64,000 nucleotides of DNA. Source: Caprella mutica. Taxonomy: Eukaryota > Arthropoda > Malacostraca > Amphipoda > Caprellidae. Under the pieces are notes generated by a model. It had not been told where the DNA came from and searched no databases. It saw only the letters and a program-made list of their open reading frames with translations. The translations under genes were made by a program, and so were the position numbers. Positions 21,438 to 31,483 of the stretch are shown here, one piece after another (the first letter of the stretch is position 1; each line of letters begins with the position of its first letter). The stretch spans positions 62,001 to 126,000 of the forward strand of contig CANNZV010001479.1 of NCBI GenBank assembly GCA_947561585.1, in the 5' to 3' direction.

Positions 21438-21441
21438 AGCT

Positions 21442-21638
21442 CTCTTCTCATATTGCCAAGTGTACGTTCATTAATGACCTATCGATGTAAATGACTTATT
21501 GATGTAATCAATAAGCTACTAATAGATTATAATAAATATATATTGTGGAATTTATGTTAATTGTTATTTGGAACTTTGAACAATTTTGATGAATAAATCT
21601 TCTAACTACCTATACTTTCATTTCAGAATGTCACTATA
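21442..21638 (-). other. Flank of the LTR element, possibly more of the outer non-LTR element
   Basis: Minus-strand reading just beyond the AGCT duplication gives RTLGNMRREL, which could join INSNLDH coded at 9541-9562 and continue the linker of the 6801-9558 element. Only about 20 codons are readable before stops, so this is an inference. The rest is AT-rich. Confidence 0.35.
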
Positions 21639-21913
21639 CAGGAGGTGTTAAAAAAGCGGGTACGACAATAAAATCGCCATAACTCTAACAAGAACCAACG
21701 TATCTTCTTGTGTTTTTTTTTTGGCTTATACAGATTCTTACTACATACATATATCAACAATATTCCTTTTTTTATTACAAATTGTTTTTCTACAGAGTGA
21801 TCATAAGTACTATATAGGATAGAGGAATTGCTCCTGAACGAACTTATTTGAAACTTTGTTTATCGAAGGAATAGTTCTTATCTCCGAAATTAATCATTAT
21901 TTAAGGAACCCGT

Positions 21914-22052
21914 ATGTTGAATCAGCTCTATGGTGGATACAGGATGTTTTCCAAGCACACAGGACACTTCAGTAAAATAACGACTGAGGGAACTTTTTGG
22001 ACATCGAGAAATTACCGAGCGTCAATGCCATTGAATGGCCTCCGGGGAGCCC
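21914..22052 (+). pseudogene. Mariner transposase fragment
   Basis: Around 22020-22050 one frame reads VNAIEWPPGSP, which matches the IEWPPRSPDL block at the third catalytic Asp of mariner transposases. The sequence breaks at the Asp codon, where the foldback repeat starts. The 94-codon ORF 21914-22198 runs in the wrong frame through this and into the repeat, so it is not a gene. Confidence 0.6.
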
Positions 22053-22400
22053 ACACTCAGAGAAATTCTGATACTCCCAGAACCCAGGTGTTTCAAGTTC
22101 ACCCTAGGGCTTTTTCTCTAAAGCGATACACTTTAGTGCATCAAACTCAAGTTTGGATGCACTTATGCTCGAAAGTGCATCAGTTCGATGCACTTTAGTG
22201 TCTCAAATTTTCTTTTGCCAAAATGACGAGAATAATTTCCTCATCATTTTAACAAAATTATAGCTTAGACACTAAATGCATCGAACTGATACACTGTAGT
22301 GCATCCAAACTAGAGTTTAATGCACTAAAGTGTCTAGCTTTAGAGACAAAGCCATAGGGTGAACTCGAAACACCTGGGTGCATCAGTTGGAATTGTTTAT
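22052..22400. repeat. Foldback repeat with ~150-bp arms
   Basis: The left arm contains AGGTGTTTCAAGTTCACCCT, CTTTAGTGCATC and GTTTGGATGCACTT. The right arm carries their complements in reverse order, ending AGGGTGAACTCGAAACACCT. The centre, near 22225-22250, is itself a near-palindrome (AAAATGACGAG and CTCATCATTTT). It is rich in the words TGCATC and GATGCA and encodes nothing. Confidence 0.8.
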
Positions 22401-22704
22401 TTTTCTCCGTGCAGAAATAACTGTTTGCGGCTATTTCTAGTGGGTTTATTAGTAAAATGATGTAGCATCTCCGTAATCCGAATCATTCAAAAGAGGTGTG
22501 GTTTGAAAGTTAATTCTGACCTGTTAGAAAACTGACAAAAAAATGTGTTGAGAAAAATGGAGGTTAAAGGTCATTTTCTTGATTTAATTTTTATAATTTA
22601 TAATTGTTTCTTTACTATAACCTAGTAAGTAGAGTAAACAAACCCGTGATGATATCCATTTAAAATCACATATCTCGTGCAAGATATTTTTCACCACACT
22701 GAGA

Positions 22705-22895
22705 AATATAAACAACTCCAACTGATGCACCCAGATGTTTCGAGTTCAACTTATGACTTTGGCTCTAAACCGATAAACTTTAGTCAATCAAACAATAGTT
22801 TGGGTGCTTTCAGCTACAAGTTTGTTAAATGATGAAGAAATTATTCTCATCATTTTAGCAAAGGAAAATTTGAGACACTAAAGTGCATTGAACTA
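22705..22895. repeat. Shorter copy of the foldback repeat
   Basis: Starts AACTGATGCACCCAGATG, has a GAGTTCAACTTATG block, GTTTGGGTGC and ends GAGACACTAAAGTGCATTGAA. It is colinear with the first half of 22052-22400 with internal deletion. Confidence 0.7.
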
Positions 22896-22904
22896 GGTCT
22901 AGGC

Positions 22905-23060
22905 TGATTTTCCGAAAACGAATTGGCCGAAACCAAATTTTCCGAAGACTAATTCGCCGAAACGGATTTTCCGAATACGTTTCAGCCGAAAACCAATTTT
23001 CCGAAATACGGATTTGCCGAAGGACAAATTTACCGAATGACGAATTTGTCGAAAATCAAA
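22905..23060. repeat. TCCGAAA/GCCGAAA array, left arm
   Basis: About seven degenerate units of 20-25 bp, each with TTTTCCGAAA or TTNGCCGAAA. The inverted counterpart is at 23590-23805. Confidence 0.8.
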
Positions 23061-23439
23061 TTTAATATATTTAAAAGAACATGCTGTGGAACTTAGTAGT
23101 TCTCATCATTATATCTTATGCATAAAAAAAAAAAAGATTTCTTATATGAATATGACATTGCTATTGCTATATTTATAAATTTGTGTTCCGCTAACTAGCA
23201 TTAAAAATAAAAGGTTGATAGAAATCAATGTTTTTAACTGAAACAAATTTATTCATGCAAGCATCGTTGAAGCCAGAGGTATACTGGAAAGATATAAAAA
23301 TAACTAATAATAATTATTTTTGTTATTCATTACTAACAATTTTATATTTTAAACGCAATAAATGGAATATATATAAATATGTCAGCCACGACATACCTTC
23401 TGTATGGAATACTATTAACAACTGAATCTAAAATAAGTA

Positions 23440-23515
23440 GTGCAGACGTTTTGTCGACAACTAGCTGTTTCGTCGACAGACATATCGTCGACAATTTGTT
23501 TCGTCGACAATTTAA
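23440..23515. repeat. GTCGACAA array
   Basis: Four copies of a TCGTCGACA-type word at irregular spacing, just inside the right arm. Each unit contains the palindrome GTCGAC. Confidence 0.65.
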
Positions 23516-23589
23516 TGATCAATTTTGGTGCAACTAAAGCTTATGATTTCGTTATTTCGTTTTTTTTTTTTTTGTAACGTTTTGTATAT

Positions 23590-23805
23590 TTTTACATTTG
23601 GTTTTGAATAAGTCTTTCGGTAAATTTGACTTTCGGCGAATTTGTCTATCGGCAAATCTTCGCTTCGACGAATCCGTTTTCGACAAATTTGGGTTTCGGC
23701 AAATTCGTATTCGGAGAATCCGATTCGGCGAATTAGGGTTCGGCGAATTAGTTTCCGGAGAATTTGGTTTCGGCAAATTTGTTTTCGGAAAATCCGCAGG
23801 ATACA
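23590..23805. repeat. TTTCGGCAAATT array, right arm
   Basis: Roughly ten units of TTCGGCAAATTTG/TTCGGCGAATT type, complementary in orientation to 22905-23060. Short ORFs here (rich in Arg, Phe and Ile) are repeat artefacts. Confidence 0.8.
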
Positions 23806-23814
23806 TTTTGAACT

Positions 23815-23910
23815 GATGATCTTTCAAGCCTTGGTGCATCTCGCTTTTGAGAAAAAAGTGCATAGGGTGAACTCGGAACACCTAGGTGCATCAGAATTTC
23901 TCTGAGTGCA
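23815..23910. repeat. Outer arm partner of the foldback
   Basis: The complement of this segment reads GATGCACTCAGAGAAATTCT then AGGTGTTCCGAGTTCACCCT, matching 22052-22110. It closes an outer palindrome of about 1.85 kb. Confidence 0.75.
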
Positions 23911-24084
23911 TCCTCTACCTATGATCGTGGAAAAACTATTAGAAATATATAAACAACGAACCATGTGTTTATAGTCGGCAAAAATCTGCATTGCCCCATG
24001 AAAAAACATAAGGAACTTACTGTTAACGCCATATTAAAGTTATGGCGATTTTAATTTCGTACCCGCTGCTTTTGACTCTTTCTA

Positions 24085-26130
24085 TATATTATTAATAGAA
24101 CAAAAAAATGCTTTATAAGATAAGAAAGAGGCAAATAACTAACAGTATATTAGTGTGCAGCTGACAGAATACTTTTATTTTTATTGTTCAATAAGACATG
24201 AATATGTAGACACAAAATTTACATTCACACAAAACAATATTCTCTCAGTTTGTTCGAATCAGCGACTGTTTGAACAGATAACGAATTCTAAGTTCAAAGC
24301 AACTGATGGATGATATCTGGACAATGCTGACCAAATTATGTTGGTGAGAGACAACGATTTGGAGGCTCAGAGCGCTCTTGAAATCCACACAATGGAAAAG
24401 ACATTGGCGAGAAGAATTCGAAACTCCTCTTGAGACTTTGGTCAAACTCTAGAAATAGTATTGCCGTTAGTTACATAAACCTATTGGCTAATATATTGTT
24501 ATTATAAAATTATCAATTACAATTAATTAATTATTAATCACCCTAAGAGAGTTAAAAAACATTTTTTAAATTAAATAAAGAGAATGATTTGAGTCTGAAT
24601 GGCATTATTTCGTCTCATTGTTTTTTTTTTCAAATATCTCGAATACCCACACATTTAAAATTATATAAATTTATATATATATATATATATTTGTAATTTA
24701 ACATGTTATATTTAAAATATTTAACACCAGTACATATATTTCCACATACGTGTCACAGACTAAAATATAGTTATCCGAGTTCTTAAAAATTGACTAAAAA
24801 TTATCCGAATATGACGAACATTCCAATCTTAATAATTTTTTCCAATATATAACTATTAATCCTAAATATACATCAATTACAAATATTATTGCACAAATAA
24901 ACTTATAACTCGTCACCTAGCTGTTGAATGAATATTTACGATATTTTTAATCGGCTCTAAATTTCACACATGAATATTCATTTAATAGTAGGCAATTTTT
25001 GCAACCTTTCCTTACGACTTTCAATTTCGAAGCTCAACTTCATTGGTCTTCATCTTCTCTTTCAGTTTTATAATTTATTAATTCAAGAAATTAACATAAT
25101 GAACACAATATGGCCGTTACAACTTACAAGACAAAAATCATAAAAAACAGAGAGAAATTAACAGACAGTTGTGGTTATAAATTAATGAATTTCATTTCAG
25201 TTCACTTGAATATTACTAATATTTAATATACAATCGATTATCCCCACCATTTTGTGTATAAGTGTAGTAAAAAAATAGTAAAAAAAATTTCCTTTTTAAT
25301 CTTTATCTTAATTTTGTTAGGTTATATAGTAATTTCGTTATGATTTCATTTATGAACAAGTAAGGTCGAATTTCAGTCACCAGTGATGAGATTTTGAAGC
25401 TGTGTGATTGATTAGAACGCTGCATATTAAGACATTTATCTCCATTTCATCAGGATTAAGAAGAGCCCGATTAGAGGCCTAAGAAACTGTAGGCGTAAAA
25501 TCCATCTAATTATTAGAGACCACGAGTTGGAACCTCGTGGTAATAAAGTAAAGATGAAATAACAGTCAAGTCGAACGATAAGTAAATAGAGCAATCTGAC
25601 CGACTGCAAAATAATTGAAATATCAAATTAAAAGTTCGGAGTATTAATTGGACGGACATTTCAACCCCTCTTTCGAATGAAAATTCCTCAAATTTGACGT
25701 CTAAGTAGAAGTGGAAATTAAAATCAAGAAAGCAAAATAGAAATATTGGACAAATGTGAATAATATTCATACAAATAAAAGTAAATACATTAATTATTGT
25801 GTATCCGTATCTTGCATATAGTCACGAGTAATAAATATGACAATAAATAGTCTGGAAAATTAATTATTGAATAGAAAAATATCAGAAAAGGAAGCTGCAA
25901 TTGATTAAAACAATTATTGCAAAATTTGCCAACTAAATATTTTCTAAATCGATAAAATATCAGAAGATTGGACGTGCAGGAAGACATTTTTAGAAGAACA
26001 CGACATAATAAAGAAGAACTTCAATTGTATTGATTGCGATATAGAAGGCAGAATGAAGAAATTTAAGAATACTCATTAATGAAAGAATATCCTCAATATA
26101 CATATAATAGCTATATAAATACTTAAAAAT
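24085..26130. other. AT-rich DNA, no gene recognised
   Basis: Contains a (TA)n run at about 24670-24690. ORFs at 24245-24445 (minus) and 25513-25770 (minus) have no recognisable domain. Confidence 0.5.
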
Positions 26131-26132
26131 AT

Positions 26133-26190
26133 ACTAGCAACCTACAACAGCTTGTCTCGAGTATCAGACACGCTGATGTAGGTTGCTAGT
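26133..26190. repeat. 58-bp hairpin (18-bp arms, one mismatch)
   Basis: ACTAGCAACCTACAACAG at 26133-26150 pairs with CTGATGTAGGTTGCTAGT at 26173-26190. The 22-base loop can extend through GTCT/AGAC pairing. The size resembles a small pre-miRNA, but no expression evidence is available. Confidence 0.7.
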
Positions 26191-26207
26191 AATATGCTCG
26201 GAATATG

Positions 26208-26735
26208 AACAGCGTGTCTGACCCTCCACCAGAGAGTGTTCCTAATATACTAGAGACAGAGAGCTGTTCAGTGACACTAGAACGGTCTTAAAAAGGATCT
26301 TGAAACCAATATTTTTTGAGTGCTCAGAGTGACGCAATGAGGGAGGTGTGTGACACAGCTCACTCCATCAGATTTTATATAATTTGCGATGATGATTAAT
26401 TATATTTAAATTGTATTAAATTAATTGGGGACAATTCTAAAGGTTTTCAATCACATTTATTTATTACTTTTGAATTTATTTCAACTTGGTATCATGATTA
26501 CAAAAGATAGCGATACAAATTATTATTCAAATTGAACATTTTATGATAAAATAATTGATCTTCAAAATGTAGTTGAATATATTTAAAGAATATCTTTTGT
26601 AACTGTACTATCATTGACGTAATATTATACACAACAGTCACGTGACCCCAAATTGGTTGCACCCAAAGCGTCCTCCCAAGATGAGTTAAAATGTTAGTCA
26701 CTTGCTCACCACTACTGCCCTCCAGACACGCTGTT
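26208..26735. repeat. Inverted AACAGCGTGTCTG ends, possible MITE
   Basis: AACAGCGTGTCTG (26208-26220) and its exact complement at 26723-26735 enclose about 530 bp. GGAAT occurs a few bases outside both ends. A third CAGACACGCTG lies in the neighbouring hairpin. The boundaries are uncertain. Confidence 0.4.
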
Positions 26736-26739
26736 CTAG

Positions 26740-28440
26740 GAATTTACCGTATTTTCATATAAAGAAAAGTGTATCCGTTATGATCTTTTGTCGTTTACTA
26801 ATTTCGATTACCAAATAGAAACTTTACTAATTGCAATGTTTTAGTTATTTGCATTTTAAATTTTAAAATATTTACAAATTAAAAAATTGTGATTTGAGAA
26901 ATTAACTTCATGTGGAGACTCATTTCTCTGATAGTACATGAAGAACTTGCATGGAACAGATTCAAATACTAACTATCTAAATTTTCACTAAACATTTTAA
27001 TGAGGTAAAGAAAAAGAGTCAATGTACTAGAAATCGTTTTTCAGCATTGAGGAGAAAGTAACTCTTTTTTTTTTACGAGATGAACTTTTATCTTAGAAAA
27101 GTTTTACCGCGCAACAAAAGTCGTAAAAGAACAAAAACGTAAACAATTTATGTATTTCAGTGACATTTTGATGAGTGGTCAATTAATGAAAAGAAATGAA
27201 GTAATTCTACTTTTGAGATCAAAAATTAGAATACAAATTCGTTTTGTAACTCAGTGAAGTAAAATAAAAAATATGTATAAATTAAGATGATAATTGCAGT
27301 CTATATCTTTTTGTGATTTTTTATTTTATTAATATTTCATCTATTTTTCGAATTCTTTTATCGCCTATTAACATTAAATTCGAGCGTTTATATTGAATTT
27401 CTTACCTCAATTTCTGTCATGTTCATGTAGAATTATTTCACCAGATTTTAAGTGAACTGTTTCAATGAAATAATACTTTGCTATCTTGATAAAGTAGCAA
27501 AAATTAAATTGAGTATTTTTTATCACTTGAACATTTTATAATGTTAAAAAAGAGAGGATGAGTCTGTGAAATCACTTATCAAGAGAATATTCCCTCTTCG
27601 TCAAAAGAATTTTCCCTCTTCGCCAGGTCTTCAGCGCCTCTTTGTTCCCAATTCACTAACACCATTCGTCTGTACCAGTCTCCCAGTCGCAACCAGAGAG
27701 AACATTCGCACTCCCTCCCTCGCTGCTGTCTCTCACCAAACTGAAGGAAATGAAGAACTTATAGAAGATTTGCAATGAATATTGAATATTTGCAAATTGA
27801 TAATGAAAAGAAAAGGTAATTTGAAAATAAATTCATCGTAAAATAATAAAATGAAATCAGAAGAATAAAACAATGAAATTGGAATTCTAAATATTTTTCT
27901 TTTAATTAATAACTTCATTCCTTTATTACTTTTTTTACCTTTCTATTTTCTAATATATTATTACCAATAAATATAATAGTTATTATGGTTTTCATTAACC
28001 TGAAACTGAATAATAGTTTTCCTTTTAATATGCCACTGTAGGTATTTATCAGTGCAGAAATTAATATTATTAAAACGAAAAATATAAAGAATGGAATATA
28101 ATATTTCAATAGAAAACTTTGTAAATGTTTAAGTGGCTGGATAATGACAATCGAACTTATAGTTACAGAAAGTCTAATTCTCTTGATCCTTATGAACTAA
28201 TTAATTTTTTTTAAATATTTGTCTAAGAAGTTTTTACTCACAATAATTTAATGATTTGAATATTATGAGATAGATTTTTATATTATCTTTATTTTCAAGT
28301 TCTTTAGATCCAATATAAGCTTTAAAATATACACTAAAAACATTATTCAATAAAGCAGAATTCCTCAATGATGGATTACAACTAGTTCAGTAATTATTGA
28401 GCTTTCTTCACTACACATAGGATCGAATATACGCATAGGT
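26740..28440. other. No gene recognised; one pyrimidine-rich 70-aa ORF
   Basis: 27566-27778 (plus) is less AT-rich than its surroundings and rich in CT words (TCCCTCTTCG repeated twice). It could be an untranslated exon or a remnant; the translated sequence has no recognised domain. Confidence 0.35.
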
Positions 28441-28458
28441 ACAGGATCGAATGGGGAC

Positions 28459-28860
28459 TTCTCATTAGTCCGACACCCCAATAGTCCGACAGTTCCATCT
28501 TTCTGTGTTATTTTTATTTTTTGATTAAAATAAACTATATGATTAAATAGGTATACTCAATTAATAACTAATCTAAATAATAAATTGATTTTTCATTTCT
28601 TTCATTTTTAAAATTTTATATTACCACTTTTATTTTACTTTATTTCTAATAGTAATTTAAGATGCAATCCATCACTTTATTTCATCATTTAATGTAGTTT
28701 GTTGTATCCGCAAGTTTGTTGTACTGCACACTTCATGTTTATTTAATGACCTGGCAGGGGGTTTGAGGGGCGGCACGCCCCCCGATATACATATATTTTA
28801 TGTTAAATCAGTAATAAATTACTAAAGTGTCGGACTAATGGGGCGTCGGACTAATGAACA
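28459..28860. mobile_element. MITE with ATTAGTCCGAC terminal repeats
   Basis: Left end: CATTAGTCCGACACCCC followed by ATAGTCCGACA. Right end (minus strand): CATTAGTCCGACGCCCC followed by ATTAGTCCGACA. The ~34-bp TIR is thus a tandem pair of the same word on each side. ACAGGAT(C/T)GAAT occurs just outside both ends. There is no ORF. The family is unassigned. Confidence 0.75.
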
Positions 28861-28972
28861 GTAACAGGATTGAATCAATTAAGAGATGTATGGAAAACTC
28901 ACCGTTTAGTGGCAGACTATACAAAATATTTACTTGATGTAGGGGTATTAAAATAGGGAGAGTGGGTATTCA

Positions 28973-28987
28973 GGGGGGGGGGGGGGG
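28973..28987. repeat. 15-G homopolymer
   Basis: An uninterrupted run of G on the plus strand within a G-rich patch; the exact length is sensitive to sequencing error. Confidence 0.7.
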
Positions 28988-29100
28988 TGAGAGGTTTTTG
29001 AATTAAATATTGATTAAAGTTGATATAAGTAGTTAACTAATTGCGTAAAATTTAAGTGTTAAATTTGTTGCGGATTTATTAAATATGTGTTTAAAAAGCA

Positions 29101-29350
29101 TGGGACAAGTAGGTTGGGGAGAGGGCATATAGAGAATGAAACACAGACGTTTAGATGTGGAAGGGGGAGAAGGATTCCGATGTGGGAGATGGGGAAATAG
29201 ATGGATGAGAGAGGGAAATAGATGCAGAAGAGAGATAGATGGGAAGAGGGGGAGATTTCGATGAGGAGAGAATGTGATTAAAATGGTAGGAGAAGGGGAT
29301 ATAGGTGAGAAGAGAGGGGTATAAGGATGGGAGGAGAGGGATATTTACCG
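29101..29350. repeat. Polypurine tract, left of the pogo element
   Basis: GGGAGA/GATAGATG-rich plus strand. Similar purine-rich DNA resumes at 33549-33645 beyond the pogo element, with shared wording (GGGG.ATTAAAAT.GGGA). This suggests one tract split by the insertion. Confidence 0.6.
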
Positions 29351-29660
29351 TCAATAACCCTTATTTCGCGCTGAAAAAAAAACTCAAACTTTGCTAGCCT
29401 AACACATACCAACCTCACTCAATAAGTTAACAAATGAAACTGATATCAATAGAGCCAAAATTCGCGTATGTTTTAAAATTTCCCTGACTCTTCGAAGTTA
29501 CCCTAATTTCTATTAAGAACATCTTGATGTCAGATCAGTCAAATGCACGCGTAATAAGAACAGTGTTCTCTATTTCGCGGGGCTACATTTTTAGATAGTT
29601 CTTATTTCGCGGCAGTTAACGCGAAATAAGGTTAGGGATATAATTTCGCGTTCTAATGTT
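29351..29660. promoter_or_regulatory. Left subterminal TTTCGCG word array
   Basis: ATTTCGCG or its complement occurs about six times between 29363 and 29655 (for example TATTTCGCGCTG, TATTTCGCGGGG, TATTTCGCGGCAG, ACGCGAAATAAGG, AATTTCGCGTTC). They are probable transposase-binding sites. CpG-containing words are otherwise rare in this AT-rich DNA. Confidence 0.6.
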
Positions 29661-30142
29661 ATTACATAGGAATTAATTAGGGAGAACTTTATATCAAAGG
29701 AACTAATTATATATTGTTATTAACTTATTACCGTGCTAAAGTATTGTTTTTTTTGGTATAAATAAAATTCATTTACTTCATATTATTGTATTTTGTTAGT
29801 ATAAACAATAATAAACAATAAATCATGATCCACTTTGTTTTAATTACTAGCTATATTTTTTTATTTTTATTTCTAATTTGATTAGAATTATATATTTTTA
29901 ATAACAAAATGAATGAATCCGCAAACTAAAACATAAACTGAAAATAAATATTAATCCATAAAGTAAATGTATAAACGTATATCCTTATATATCAATGACT
30001 TGTAATGTAAAAATAATAATTAATATGCGAGTAACTTGAGTTAATTACAATCGGTGCAATAAAATGAAATGGTATAATCAAAATTACTGGGAAGACACAT
30101 GGGACAGAGCCAATGAGGGCAGTCTGGGCCCTCGCAGCCTGC

Positions 30143-31483
30143 CTACTTTATTTTATTCGCATAGGAATCTTCATTCCAATTTTTATCACATGAAAAACAT
30201 GTGTTGTCTTCATGTGATCTTTGAGACGTACTAGGGGCCTGTCGGCTCTGTCCTCGGTTGGATCTTTTAGCAGTTGTGGTTTTCCCTCGGACGTTGGCAG
30301 GTCTTTTGCCTCTTTGGATCTTCCTCTGTTCCTTCTCTTCTAACTCTCGTCTTTGTTGCTGAATGTCATTGAATACTTCGTCAGAAGTCATCACCCAGGC
30401 TTTAGATTTGATTCTCAAGGGGCGTTTTCTACCCTTCGGAATTGCATCTCCTGGAGGATAGAAAATGGCTGCCAGAGCAGGAGAAACAATCCCTGCCCTA
30501 ACTAGAGGATTCTCCAAGATGTTAGCTCTTGGTGGAACATCATTAAATGAAAATGGTGGTGACTGGTAAGTGGCATCGCTGATGGTGATATCTGGATCAG
30601 TGGATGTAGATGGCAATGGATCAATGGATGTAGATGGCAATGGATCAGTGGATGTAGATGGCAATGGATCAGTGGATGTAGATGGCAATGGATCAGTGGA
30701 TGTAGATGGCAATGGATCAGTGGATGTAGATGGCAATGGATCAGTGGATGTAGATGGCAATGGGTTGGTAGATGTAGATGGCAATGGATCAGTGGATGTA
30801 GATGGCAATGGATCAGTGGATGTAGATGGCAATGGATCAGTGGATGTAGATGGCAATGGGTTGGTAGATGTAGATGGCAATGGGTCGGTAGATGCAGATG
30901 GGAACGAGTGGAATGAAATGCATGGCAATTCGTCGGTAGATGTCGATGGGAATGAATGGAATGATATGGCTGGCAACGGGTCTGTAGATGTAGATTGCAA
31001 TAAATCGAAAGATGTGGAAAGCAATTCGTCTAATGATGTTGAGAGCAATTCTTCAGATGGCAATTGGTCGGATGTTGTCGACTGCAATTGATTGAAGGAT
31101 GTGCCAGGTGAAAGCACGACAGGTGTATACAACAAAGGTTCATCTGGTGATGGCAACGGCTCCAATGATGCAGGAGGGTTCATTTGATCGACTGCTTCTG
31201 TGTATGCAGTTGGTGGAATTTCTTCTGGTGGAATTGACAAGTCCACATCCAATGAAGGAATTATCCTGCTCCTCATCAGGGGTCCCTTGTCATTTGCATT
31301 TGGATCATATGGATAAATCCCACATTTGCGAAATCCTGATTTGATATTTACCATGCTCATAGATGTTTCAAATGGAAGCTTTATTATCCTGGCGACTTGA
31401 GTTTTTTGTACCCAAAAGTCTCCCCTTAATGCCTGACCCAGCTTCACCACTTTCGATAAACTATTTTTCAGAGACTTGTACAA
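30143..31483 (-). pseudogene. Pogo-like transposase, C-terminal part with Ser/Pro/Thr repeats
   Basis: Continues the transposase after the frame break: YKSLKNSLSKVV, KSGFRKCGIYPYDPNA (the usual post-catalytic block in jerky/pogo-like proteins), then a long low-complexity tail with about 13 copies of PLPSTSTD, a basic stretch (GKRPANVRGKTTTAKRSNRG) and a C-terminal CFSCDKNWNED. The join to the catalytic part shows GTACATTGTAC where one GTAC is expected, so a 7-bp duplication (ATTGTAC) explains the shift. The stop TAG at 30143-30145 overlaps AATAAAATAAAG, a potential polyadenylation signal. Confidence 0.82.
30597..30908. repeat. 24-bp coding minisatellite (about 13 units)
   Basis: Unit TCAGTGGATGTAGATGGCAA plus TGGA, nearly identical between copies, in frame with the transposase on the minus strand (PLPSTSTD). 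On the plus strand it makes an artefact ORF of SVDVDGNG units. Confidence 0.92.

Larger units (their letters stand above)
9559..21441 (+). mobile_element. CsRn1-clade Ty3/gypsy LTR retrotransposon carrying three later insertions
   Basis: The LTRs begin TGTAGT and end ACTAGA. The element sits between AGCT at 9559-9562 and at 21438-21441, a 4-bp target duplication. The 5' LTR is split into 9563-9665, 12618-12706 and 17242-17517, about 468 bp once insertions are removed. The 3' LTR covers 20554-21437 with a MITE inside. Internal order is gag, protease, RT, RNase H, integrase. The clade call rests on the Gag motif FYH..RFG..AR.C..PCSFQEN, split here by a frameshift, and on a primer site starting TGGTGACC. 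The element is dead: stops, frameshifts and two internal deletions. No envelope ORF is seen. Confidence 0.9.
21639..24082. mobile_element. Mariner-like element shell with nested palindromic insertions
   Basis: Flanked by TA at 21637-21638 and 24083-24084. The left end starts CAGGAGGTGTTAAAAAAGCG; the right end (minus strand) starts GAAAGAGTCAAAAGCAGCG. Both then share GGGTACGA and TAAAATCGCCATAACT. Internally, a transposase scrap lies near 22018-22050, and the centre is filled by foldback repeats that begin exactly after it. Confidence 0.65.

Noticed and set aside
21914..22198. 94-aa plus ORF as a gene
   Set aside because: It reads a mariner fragment in the wrong frame and runs into foldback repeat.
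23552..23905. Arg/Phe/Ile-rich and Asn/Pro-rich ORFs on both strands
   Set aside because: They are the TTTCGGCAAATT array read in different frames.
29151..29354. Ser/Pro/Leu-rich minus ORF
   Set aside because: Low-complexity translation of a polypurine tract.
30570..31091. Plus-strand ORF of SVDVDGNG repeats, resembling a calcium-binding DxDxDG protein
   Set aside because: It is the antisense of the 24-bp minisatellite that codes PLPSTSTD in the pogo transposase; no domain outside the repeat.
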